Below are positions 1 through 4,874 of a stretch of DNA of 5,413 nucleotides, piece after piece. The notes under the pieces are model-generated. The model made no database searches. It was not told the DNA's origin and saw nothing but the letters and a program-made list of their open reading frames with translations. Position numbers and translations under genes: made by a program. Every line of letters begins with the position of its first letter. The first letter of the stretch is position 1. Source of the stretch: JBDTRY01 sp039931435 (GTDB lineage: Bacteria > Acidobacteriota > Thermoanaerobaculia > Gp7-AA8); contig JBDTRY010000255.1 in NCBI GenBank assembly GCA_039931435.1, positions 1 through 5,413 of the forward strand. Reading direction: 5' to 3'.

Positions 1-27
1 CGGTTGCCAGCCCATTCCTCGTTGAAG

Positions 28-62
28 AGATCCTTCGGTCGCTGCGCGCCCTCAGGATGACA
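28..62. repeat. Half-copy of a dispersed intergenic palindromic repeat (agatcc...ggatgaca type)
   Basis: The stretch begins agatccttcgg and ends ctcaggatgaca. It has the same organisation as the right arm of the intact element at 1943-1972, which begins agatccctcg and ends cgggatgaca. I recall 'gatcct..ggatgaca' sequences as very common intergenic repeats in many bacterial genomes, but copy number cannot be tested here. Only one arm is seen; the other may lie left of the window or be lost. Confidence 0.5.
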
Positions 63-72
63 AGCGCCCCAC

Positions 73-128
73 GTGAGTTTCTTACAAGCGAGGGCAGAGC
101 GCTGGCACTAAACCAGAGTGAAGAAACT
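73..128. repeat. ~55-bp diverged direct repeat, copy A, with 8-bp terminal inverted repeats
   Basis: Positions 73-127 align without gaps to 2039-2093, with about 43 of 55 bases identical by eye. The unit is bounded by inverted repeats: agtttctt at 76-83 is the exact reverse complement of aagaaact at 121-128. Mismatches show no three-base periodicity, so this looks like a non-coding element rather than a gene fragment. It starts 10 nt after the repeat half at 28-62. Confidence 0.6.
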
Positions 129-137
129 ACGAGCGCC

Positions 138-172
138 GTCATCGCGAGCGAGAGCGAAGAGTCGGGGACCTC
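138..172. repeat. Left-arm type piece of a dispersed repeat (gtcatcgcgagcg...ggggacct)
   Basis: It begins gtcatcgcgagcgagagcga and ends gtcggggacctc. The build resembles the left arm of the 1875-1972 element, which runs tgtcatcccgaacgagcgaa and on to agggacct. The pattern of gtcatc, then a gagcga run, then gggacct is shared. The middle bases differ, so it is probably a different subfamily. No matching right arm was found nearby. Confidence 0.45.
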
Positions 173-239
173 GGGTTTGTTTCAACGACTCAGCTCACGA
201 CGAGACCTCCCTTCCCGTCCCATTCCGGGCCACCCTCAC

Positions 240-268
240 TTGACATCACCTGCATCAACTTTTAGCAT
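240..268 (+). promoter_or_regulatory. Sigma70-type promoter of the toxin-antitoxin operon
   Basis: A perfect -35 hexamer TTGACA lies at 240-245, followed by exactly 17 nt and a -10-like TAGCAT at 263-268, which matches four of six consensus bases including the first two and the last. Transcription would be expected to start around 274-276, only a few bases before the ATG at 278. The mRNA would then be leaderless or nearly so, which fits the absence of a Shine-Dalgarno sequence there. Confidence 0.6.
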
Positions 269-277
269 CACTGATGC
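252..277. promoter_or_regulatory. Candidate autoregulatory operator for the VapB/VapC complex
   Basis: A perfect inverted repeat, gcatca (265-270), c, tgatgc (272-277), covers part of the -10 box and the expected start site and ends just before the ATG. A third gcatca half-site lies at 252-257 in the promoter spacer, 13 bp upstream of the next one. Ribbon-helix-helix antitoxins usually bind short repeats of this kind at their own promoter. The assignment to this protein is inferred from position. Confidence 0.5.
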
Positions 278-529
278 ATGTCTCGACGCACCACGATGAC
301 ACTCGATGAGGACCTGGCTCTCAGGCTGGACGAGGAAGCCCGGCGCCGCGGCACCTCGGTCCGGGAGGTCCTGAACGAGGCGCTCCGGCGGGGGTTGACC
401 GAAGTGCCTGGTCCTGCAACGTCAAAGCGCTTCCGGGTGGGAAAGCGATTGCTCCGGGCCCGGGAGGGTGTCTCGCTGGACAACATCGAAGATCTACTCG
501 ACCACATTGAGGGGCCGGGCCGGCGATGA
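278..529 (+). CDS. vapB: VapB-type ribbon-helix-helix antitoxin
   Basis: This 83-residue protein is probably the DNA-binding antitoxin of a type II toxin-antitoxin pair. It would neutralise the PIN-domain toxin encoded next to it and repress their shared promoter. Residues 3-40 have the ribbon-helix-helix pattern: a beta strand (RRTTMTL), a charged helix (DEDLALRLDEEARRRG), then a second helix (SVREVLNEALRRGL). The tail at 66-79 (SLDNIEDLLDHIEG) resembles the toxin-wrapping segment of other VapB proteins. I chose the ATG at 278 because it follows the promoter at the distance expected for a leaderless mRNA. A second ATG at 296 would remove half of the DNA-contacting strand and has no ribosome-binding site either. 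Its stop codon overlaps the toxin start (ATGA), so translation is probably coupled. The class is well supported; the exact VapB subfamily is not. Confidence 0.85.
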   Translation: MSRRTTMTLDEDLALRLDEEARRRGTSVREVLNEALRRGLTEVPGPATSKRFRVGKRLLRAREGVSLDNIEDLLDHIEGPGRR

Positions 530-960
530 TCGTCGTCGACGCCAACCTCCTGCTCTACGCCTACACCGCCTCGAGCGAACACCACAAGGTCGCAAAGGCC
601 TGGCTGGAGTCGATGCTTTCCGGCAGAGAGACCGTGGCCATTCCCTGGAGCAGCATTCACGCTTTCCTGCGCATTGCCACGCACCCGTCGCTGTTCGAGA
701 ATCCGCTGAGCATGGAGGAGGCCGCGACCATCGTCCGGACCTGGCTCGGGCAGCCGCAGGTCCTGGTCATCGCCCCCGGACCTCGCTACGAGGAGACGTT
801 TCTGGCGCTCCTTCACGACGGACAGGCGCGCGGCAACCTGGTCATGGACGCACACCTCGCCGCCCTGACCATCGAACAGGCCGCGACGCTGCACAGCACC
901 GACCGCGACTTCCTGCGCTTCCCCGGCCTGCGCGTGGTCAATCCGCTCGATGGGGCGTGA
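526..960 (+). CDS. vapC: VapC-type PIN-domain ribonuclease toxin
   Basis: This 144-residue protein has the length and layout of a PIN-domain toxin, a Mg2+-dependent RNase that typically cleaves tRNA or rRNA and blocks translation when freed from VapB. The first strand carries the catalytic Asp (IVVDANLLLYAY, D5). The second acidic cluster is in LVMDAHLAAL (D108), and the last strand holds STDRDF (D126, D128). The usual second acidic residue, a Glu near residue 41-46, is not seen: the helix reads WSSIHAFLRIATHP. This resembles the Mycobacterium-type PIN subfamily (W...FLR..T.P), in which that Glu is also commonly replaced. The start overlaps the antitoxin stop; a weak GAGGGG lies 11 nt upstream at 509-514. 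The gene converges with a secreted-protein gene 82 bp away, and no convincing terminator lies between them. The target RNA cannot be read from sequence. Confidence 0.88.
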   Translation: MIVVDANLLLYAYTASSEHHKVAKAWLESMLSGRETVAIPWSSIHAFLRIATHPSLFENPLSMEEAATIVRTWLGQPQVLVIAPGPRYEETFLALLHDGQARGNLVMDAHLAALTIEQAATLHSTDRDFLRFPGLRVVNPLDGA

Positions 961-1042
961 CGGGATTTGCGCTGACTTCACCTTGTGCGGCGGAAGAACT
1001 GCGACCAGGAGCTCCCTCCACACCAAGTTGCACGGCGTCCGA

Positions 1043-1789
1043 CTACTCCGGGAGGACTGAGGGCGGTCGGAAAATCGCGTCGTTTGTCTCGTTTGCGATG
1101 ACGGATGCTCCCACGTAAAACGTCTGATTGGCGCGAACGCTCAAACCACAGGTGACGTCGACCGGAATCTCCGGAATGAACACTTCCGGACAGGCAAACT
1201 CTGAACCGAGAATCGGCTGAAGAAGAAGAGTCTGAGGTGGCACAACCACGAGATACTCGCCAGCCATTGGATCGAACAGTTTTCGGTACCGGACCTCCAA
1301 CGGGGTGGCGTTCGGATTGACCAGGAGAAGGTTTGTGCGCGTGCCGCCGGCATTCTGAATGCGCGTGACCGCGATCGCCCTGTTGGCAGGTAACCACGAA
1401 TTGGCGACAGGCACTGATTGGAGGTTCGTTTTGAAAGCGTCGCTCCAACGAACGTCGAGAACAGGAATGACGGACTCGCTGGTCGTGAACTGGAAGGCCT
1501 CGAGAGTGTTGAAGTAGTCTTCACAGAAGCTGGAGCCGATGAGAAGCGTCGTGGAGTGACCGGGCAGATCAAAATCAGGAGTCACCACGCAACGCGGTTG
1601 GGGAGCGCGAGGAAACACTGCATCGACATGCACGCGAACCGCGGTGTCGTGAGGATTCGTGATATGCAGGAAGGCCGACCAGCTTGTTCTGAATAGCGAT
1701 TCCACGACTCCATCGACTGGAACAATGTACGTCTCAGCGTGGACGACAGGGGCGAACAGTAAACCGAGAATGCAGAGCGAGGCTTTCAA
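1043..1789 (-). CDS. Exported protein with two beta-sandwich-like 'NP' modules, function unknown
   Basis: The 248-residue product opens with a short but typical Sec signal peptide (MKASLCILGLLFAPVVHA, probable cut after A18), so it should act outside the cytoplasm. There is no lipobox. The rest is rich in beta-forming sequence and appears to contain two related modules. LHITNPHDTAVRVHV at 41-55 aligns without gaps to LLLVNPNATPLEVRY at 154-168, each followed by a strand and Pro. Four cysteines remain in the mature part (67, 89, 200, 214), enough for two disulfides. I recall similar paired '..L.L.NP....' modules in secreted acidobacterial proteins without assigned function. The start is TTG: it has GGAG four bases upstream, and the signal peptide begins directly there. 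An out-of-frame ATG lies 10 nt further upstream. No catalytic motif is visible; an adhesion, surface or sensory role would be a guess. Confidence 0.75.
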   Translation of the reverse strand: MKASLCILGLLFAPVVHAETYIVPVDGVVESLFRTSWSAFLHITNPHDTAVRVHVDAVFPRAPQPRCVVTPDFDLPGHSTTLLIGSSFCEDYFNTLEAFQFTTSESVIPVLDVRWSDAFKTNLQSVPVANSWLPANRAIAVTRIQNAGGTRTNLLLVNPNATPLEVRYRKLFDPMAGEYLVVVPPQTLLLQPILGSEFACPEVFIPEIPVDVTCGLSVRANQTFYVGASVIANETNDAIFRPPSVLPE

Positions 1790-1793
1790 GAAA

Positions 1794-1797
1794 CTCC
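1794..1797 (-). promoter_or_regulatory. Ribosome binding site selecting a TTG start
   Basis: On the minus strand GGAG lies four bases before the TTG at 1787-1789. It supports TTG as the start of the exported protein, since the only nearby ATG (1797-1799) is out of frame. The membrane-protein gene at 4818 shows the same TTG plus four-base spacing. Confidence 0.55.
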
Positions 1798-1807
1798 ATT
1801 GCTATGT

Positions 1808-1846
1808 GAGGCTCGAGAGTCGAGGCTCGAGACTCGGGCTCGGAAG
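1808..1846. repeat. 14-bp tandem repeat upstream of the exported-protein gene
   Basis: gaggctcgaga occurs at 1808-1818 and again at 1822-1832, giving a 14-bp period with spacers gtc and ctc. A degraded third unit (gggctcgg) follows from 1836. The array lies 19 bp upstream of the TTG start at 1789, so it would be in the 5' leader or promoter of that gene. Because the units contain ctcgag they are also locally palindromic. It could bind a regulator, or simply be a slippage-prone microsatellite-like tract. Confidence 0.55.
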
Positions 1847-1874
1847 ACCGATTTAGAAGCGATCGCCGCGAACT

Positions 1875-1972
1875 TGTCATCCCGAACGAGCGAAGCGAGG
1901 AGGGACCTCCCGCTCGGGCAAGGACACTGCGAGTGCCACAGTAGATCCCTCGCCGTCGGCTTCGGGATGACA
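1875..1972. repeat. 98-bp palindromic dispersed element with perfect 12-bp terminal inverted repeats
   Basis: The ends are exact inverted copies: tgtcatcccgaa at 1875-1886 and ttcgggatgaca at 1961-1972. Pairing extends outward through aac (1871-1873) and gtt (1974-1976) with one mismatch. The inner flanks (gagcgaagcgagg...gggacct and agatccctcgccgtcgg) are an imperfect continuation of the arms. A smaller cact-gcg-agtg hairpin sits at 1924-1934. It encodes no plausible protein. It belongs to the broad class of REP/MITE-like intergenic repeats; the RNA would fold into a long hairpin on either strand and might limit read-through or stabilise mRNA ends. Mobility is not shown. Confidence 0.7.
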
Positions 1973-2377
1973 CGTTTGTTCGTTTGAGTGATGATCGAGA
2001 CAGCCGCATCCATACGGATCCACCCCTCCATTTCTACGGCGAGTTTATTACACGCGCGGGCACAACGGCGGCGCTGAACCAGAGAAAAGAAACGCTATGG
2101 GAGGTGTCGACGTAGCGCCTTATGCTTCACTGAACCACGACGGTATCGCGAATGGCGCACTCGGGAACGCCTCGCAATCCGTCTTCGCGGCGATCTTCCA
2201 AGATGAGCGCGATTGCCGCGGAAGAACAACCAGTAGAACGCGAGCACCCAGAGTACGCCTGACGCTCTCACACGCAGTCTGGCGCGACTCCGCTGGGCCG
2301 CTACAGGATCGTCAAACGGCGACGTCACTGCAAGCATTTCCTCGGCAGATCGAGGGATTTTTGAATCAGCGCGCGCC
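1973..2377. other. Non-coding stretch with no recognised gene
   Basis: Open frames exist on both strands (for example 2097-2381 plus and 2095-2337 minus), but none has a good ribosome-binding site, a recognisable family or convincing composition. The stretch contains the second copy of the ~55-bp repeat (2039-2094). It also contains a short reading frame spelling LGRYRIVKR at 2293-2319, which is reminiscent of the start of bacterial Ser/Thr kinase domains but is not followed by a glycine-rich loop. I see no tRNA or other structured RNA gene. Confidence 0.45.
2039..2094. repeat. ~55-bp diverged direct repeat, copy B
   Basis: It aligns without gaps to 73-127, about 43 of 55 bases identical, with best-conserved blocks gagttt, ttaca, gggca and aaccagag...aagaaac. 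Its terminal inverted repeat is weaker than in copy A (gtttatt at 2043-2049 against aagaaac at 2087-2093, six of seven). Both copies lie downstream of a '...ggatgaca' repeat arm, 10 nt away in copy A and 66 nt in copy B, suggesting they are parts of one composite repeat. Confidence 0.6.
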
Positions 2378-3595
2378 CTAAGTCTTGTCCTCGATGCCTG
2401 TTTCAGGCGAAAGCAGATTCACCGCGCCGACGAGATAGAGGAGATACATCGCTTCGCTCAGTGACCTGCCCGGCACCGCCGGCCTCACCGGATCGAGAAT
2501 CTCGCGCAGCGATTTCCTGCCGTCGCTACGGGCCAGGATTTCCACCTCCCATTGCGGCACGGATAGACTGATTTTTGTATTGGTCGGCGCACTCTCCAGC
2601 GTCACCTGCCTCATCTCCTTCCACTGTCGTCTGCGGGCGGGCAGCCGCATCGAAAAAAGAGGAGTCAGCGCCGGACGCCAGTCCAGGAGTGCTTTCGGAT
2701 CCCGCCAGGAAGGTGTGGCCGCTACTGTTCGCGAGTAGAGGACCCGATGAAAGCTGCCCGGCTGCAGCTCGTCGAGCAGCCCGGCCACCTCACTCCGCGA
2801 TCGCGGCAGAACAAGAGCATGAAGTCCGGCGTTCACCGCCGGCCGGACGTCGAAGAACGCTGCATAGTTTCCCAGAAGATGAAGCCCGGCCTCCTGGCAG
2901 AGCGCGTTCCATTCACTGAGAGGCAGCGCGAGATTCAACGGCCCGAACAGGTCCCCGGCAAGATATCCAGCTTCCCGCTCCACCAGCGCATGCTCGTCGC
3001 CTGAGAGCGAATCGAACAGGCGGAGAGCCCGGCGAACACGAGCGCTTTCTCGGAATTCGGACGGGTCAATTCCGAACTGAGGAAGGAGCCGGCGCCAGGA
3101 CCGGCTGACATGGCTCGCGCCGTTGACCCCCATGATGAGCACACCGGATGGATCGAGACAGCGGACGAGGTTGCGCAATGCCAGAAGAGGTTCCTCGATG
3201 TACGAAAGCACGCCGTGGCAGGAGACGATGTGGCAGCGTCCAGCGAGCTTGAACAGAGTGGAGCTGGTGATATCCGCAATTTCGAATCGGATTCGGGTTC
3301 CGTGCGGGGTCGAGCGTTGTTCCTTCCTCGCCGCTGCGATGGATCGGGCGCTGAAATCCACGGCCACGATCTCAGCGGACGGAAATCGCCTGGCGAAGGC
3401 GAATGCTTCCGTGCCCACGCCGCATCCAGCCACCAGAATCCGCATCGGACCCTCGATGGGGGCGAACCACATCGAACGGATCCATTCGATCGGTGCCAGA
3501 GCCCAGTCCATCCGATTCTCCCTCAATGAAGGCGACGGATAGGGACGGCGCTCGTAGATGCGTCGGACTCGATTTGCGATCTTCACGAGCTTCAT
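2378..3595 (-). CDS. Class I SAM-dependent methyltransferase with C-terminal winged-helix-like domain
   Basis: The 405-residue protein has a Rossmann methyltransferase core: motif I ILVAGCGVGTEA (53-64), an acidic residue ending strand 2 (VAVDFS, D80), IADIT (106-110) and the motif IV region SCHGVLSYIEEP (125-136). The N-terminal YERRPYPSPS (14-23) resembles the 'Y..xPYPS' segment of methyltransferases that carry an extra regulatory domain. After the core, residues about 270-330 form a linker. Residues 340-397 (SVPQWEVEILARSDGRKSLREIL and onward to YLLYLVGAVNLLSP) look like a small winged helix. The closest families I can name are the methyltransferase regulatory domains (PF10119-like); a resemblance to PqqD-type peptide-binding domains is also arguable. 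Substrate is unknown. It is divergent from a 49-residue peptide gene 180 bp away. The ATG at 3595 has no clear Shine-Dalgarno sequence; GTG at residue 4 is a possible alternative start. Confidence 0.8.
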   Translation of the reverse strand: MKLVKIANRVRRIYERRPYPSPSLRENRMDWALAPIEWIRSMWFAPIEGPMRILVAGCGVGTEAFAFARRFPSAEIVAVDFSARSIAAARKEQRSTPHGTRIRFEIADITSSTLFKLAGRCHIVSCHGVLSYIEEPLLALRNLVRCLDPSGVLIMGVNGASHVSRSWRRLLPQFGIDPSEFRESARVRRALRLFDSLSGDEHALVEREAGYLAGDLFGPLNLALPLSEWNALCQEAGLHLLGNYAAFFDVRPAVNAGLHALVLPRSRSEVAGLLDELQPGSFHRVLYSRTVAATPSWRDPKALLDWRPALTPLFSMRLPARRRQWKEMRQVTLESAPTNTKISLSVPQWEVEILARSDGRKSLREILDPVRPAVPGRSLSEAMYLLYLVGAVNLLSPETGIEDKT

Positions 3596-3763
3596 TCCCG
3601 GCTGGTACGCAGTCGTTACCGGAAGGTCGTCACTCTAACTCAGTTTCGGGCCACGCCCGCCGCTGCAGTGGCTGATGGTGATTTGCCCTCGCCGGTGGTA
3701 ATCTCTGCAGATCTTCGCTGTCCGTTTTCTGTTCGGAGCACATGACGGTTCTTCAAACAACGA

Positions 3764-3768
3764 AAGGA
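3764..3768 (+). promoter_or_regulatory. Strong ribosome binding site for the 49-residue peptide
   Basis: AAGGA lies seven bases before the ATG at 3776. This spacing is near optimal and is the main evidence, with the composition of the ORF, that this very short gene is real. Confidence 0.65.
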
Positions 3769-3775
3769 TTTCCCC

Positions 3776-3925
3776 ATGAAAAAGAAATCATCTAAGCCTG
3801 CCGAAAAATCGAAAGCTACGGTCAAAATGCGCGACCTCAAGCCCGGGCAGAATCCGAAAGGCGGTGCCAGGTCTAAGACTGCGGATAAGGCCGCCGATGC
3901 AATGACCGCATACATCAAGGGTTGA
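3776..3925 (+). CDS. Small Lys-rich protein with DLKPGQNPKGG motif, function unknown
   Basis: This is a 49-codon ORF preceded by AAGGA at seven-base spacing. The product has a basic N-terminus (MKKKSSKPAEKSKATVK), then a central MRDLKPGQNPKGGARSK (18-34), and a short Ala-rich amphipathic tail (TADKAADAMTAYIKG). There is no signal peptide, membrane segment or cysteine. I recall short bacterial peptides with a similar D-L-x-P-x-x-(D/N)-x-K-G-G core, often annotated as hypothetical and sometimes present as several paralogues, but cannot verify this. The Gly-Gly at 29-30 could suggest a leader/core boundary, yet the hydrophobic positions of a classic double-glycine leader are missing. It is divergent from a methyltransferase with an extra C-terminal domain, which makes a peptide-modification pair conceivable. 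A nucleic-acid-binding or ribosome-associated basic peptide is equally possible. Confidence 0.65.
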   Translation: MKKKSSKPAEKSKATVKMRDLKPGQNPKGGARSKTADKAADAMTAYIKG

Positions 3926-3934
3926 GCGCCCCTC

Positions 3935-4126
3935 TCACGTGGCCAGGCTGATCGGCCGGTTGTGATCGCTTCTCACTCCATCCGGACTTTGTAATCTCTC
4001 TCCCGCGCAGTCGGTGCCACGTTCCAGGAAAGGCGTTGCGGCGACGCAGAGGCCGCATGCGTACCACCTCGCTAGCGAGTCGCAGTACCACAAATTGGGC
4101 TCAGGGCCTCGGCTCGCCTTACTCAT
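3935..4126 (-). CDS. Doubtful 63-residue Cys-containing small protein
   Basis: The ORF begins with ATG at 4126, preceded by GGAGG (4133-4137) with six-base spacing, the strongest minus-strand ribosome-binding site in this gap. The product (starting MSKASRGPEP) has four cysteines at 15, 24, 27 and 40, including CGLC at 24-27, and no signal peptide. Codon third positions are G/C-rich in the first half but not in the second, so the ORF may be accidental. The GGAGG also sits in a longer G-rich run (GGGATGGGGGAGG), which could arise by chance. I recognise no family. Confidence 0.2.
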   Translation of the reverse strand: MSKASRGPEPNLWYCDSLARWYACGLCVAATPFLERGTDCAGERLQSPDGVRSDHNRPISLAT

Positions 4127-4392
4127 GGATCGCCTCCCCCATCCCCCTACCCTTGCCGTCGCGCTGCGCCTGCGAAGCGAGCCTCCGATCTTATCCGCAT
4201 CTGCGGAGCAGACCTGGAAGGAGCTCCCACCTAACCTCGGCTTTCGTTGCAGGGTTCGAACTCAAAGTACAGCGTGGAAGATAAGGTTCAGAGCCTCGGC
4301 TTCGCGGATCTCGTACTTCGCCCGGCCCTCAGCCTGAGGCAAGTAGACAGAGGCTGCTTCTCGCTCTGTCGGTAGTTCCGCCTGCGATCAGA
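4127..4392. other. Intergenic stretch with short palindromes, no recognised gene
   Basis: I see no supported coding sequence. Short symmetric sites include tccgca-tc-tgcgga at 4194-4207 and cctcag-c-ctgagg at 4327-4339. A 'gggttcgaactc' at 4252-4263 resembles a tRNA T-loop, but no stems pair around it. The segment cgctgcgcctgcgaagcgag near 4170-4190 is reminiscent of the dispersed-repeat arms elsewhere in the window but cannot be aligned to them confidently. Confidence 0.4.
4346..4370 (-). terminator. Possible transcription-end hairpin after the membrane-protein gene
   Basis: gacagag (4346-4352) and ctctgtc (4364-4370) form a perfect 7-bp stem with an 11-nt loop, 22 nt beyond the stop codon of the minus-strand gene. 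A second palindrome (4327-4339) follows. There is no run of U after the stem on either strand, so this is not a textbook intrinsic terminator. Confidence 0.3.
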
Positions 4393-4818
4393 TCAGTCCC
4401 TGCCGTTCGCCTGGTTCGATTGCATCGAGGCTGCGACCGTGAGGCACGCCGCAACCGCGATCGAGAATGACAACGGGATGACGAAAAAATACTGCCAGCT
4501 CAGGATCGCGACGCCGCCAAAGCAGAGTGCCAGCGTCCACGCGGTCGCACGCATCGCCGGAACATCCTTTCCCGGAAGCGAACCCAGTTGCCACGACAGC
4601 ACCGCCGCAAGGAACAGGAAGACGGTCACGTACAAACCGAAGCCTCGATAGAAGTCCCAGTAGGTGCGGCTGGCACCGACGACGTTGAAGTGAGTGGACT
4701 GGATCAAACGGAGATCCACGCCCCATTTCGGATCCGACCAGGGGTATCCGACGGTGTGGCCCGCGTCGAAGAGGATGATCAGGACGGCGGCGACCCGGTA
4801 AAGGATTTTGGGCTTCAA
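4393..4818 (-). CDS. Small four-helix membrane protein, LIC_13387-like
   Basis: The 141-residue product has about four hydrophobic segments (roughly 7-24, 58-78, 91-108 and 110-130), so it is an inner-membrane protein. Conserved-looking positions include FDAGHTVGYPWSDPKWG (17-33) and THFNVVGASRTYWDFYRGFG (42-61). This arrangement (AGHT...DPKWGVD...RTYWDFYxGFGL) matches my memory of a widespread family named after Leptospira LIC_13387, whose function is unknown. The start is TTG: AGGAGG lies four bases upstream, and the hydrophobic helix starts soon after. The frame stays open further upstream to about 5097, but that extension runs through the deaminase gene on the same strand and is out-of-frame noise. 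The gene begins 56 nt after the stop of the deaminase on the same strand, so the two are probably co-transcribed. No transport or catalytic motif is visible. Confidence 0.75.
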   Translation of the reverse strand: MKPKILYRVAAVLIILFDAGHTVGYPWSDPKWGVDLRLIQSTHFNVVGASRTYWDFYRGFGLYVTVFLFLAAVLSWQLGSLPGKDVPAMRATAWTLALCFGGVAILSWQYFFVIPLSFSIAVAACLTVAASMQSNQANGRD

Positions 4819-4822
4819 GGAA

Positions 4823-4828
4823 CCTCCT
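4823..4828 (-). promoter_or_regulatory. Consensus Shine-Dalgarno selecting a TTG start
   Basis: On the minus strand AGGAGG precedes the TTG at 4816-4818 by four bases. It fixes the start of the membrane protein and rules out the long upstream extension of that frame into the deaminase gene. Confidence 0.7.
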
Positions 4829-4874
4829 GCGTGCTGGCCTGTGGTGCTTCTTCTGATCCCGATGGCAGCCGGCT

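Noticed and set aside
57..299. 80-codon plus-strand frame at the left end
   Set aside because: It translates repeat arms and the promoter, has no ribosome-binding site and overlaps the antitoxin start out of frame.
268..1026. Long minus-strand frame (252 codons) and overlapping plus-strand frames across the toxin-antitoxin genes
   Set aside because: They are Arg/Ser/Pro-rich shadows of high-GC genes; the vapB/vapC frames explain the region with recognised families and the ATGA overlap.
961..1042. Terminator between the convergent vapC and exported-protein genes
   Set aside because: Only very short palindromes (ctccgggag, ggagctcc) without a T-run are present.
1799..1987. 62-codon frame across the palindromic element
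   Set aside because: It is a translation of the 98-bp repeat; such frames are commonly mis-annotated as hypothetical proteins.
1808..2094. CRISPR array
   Set aside because: The repeats are a 14-bp tandem, one palindromic element and one distant diverged copy, with no regular repeat-spacer pattern and no cas gene.
2095..2381. Overlapping frames on both strands (plus 2097-2381, minus 2095-2337)
   Set aside because: Neither has a convincing Shine-Dalgarno sequence, a recognisable family or coherent composition, and the plus frame runs into the methyltransferase end.
3860..3866. Double-glycine leader cleavage site in the small peptide
   Set aside because: The hydrophobic residues expected upstream of a C39-peptidase site are absent, and the segment is Pro/Lys/Asn-rich.
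4249..4263. tRNA T-loop-like sequence agggttcgaactc
   Set aside because: The five bases either side do not pair on either strand, and no acceptor or anticodon stems can be drawn around it.
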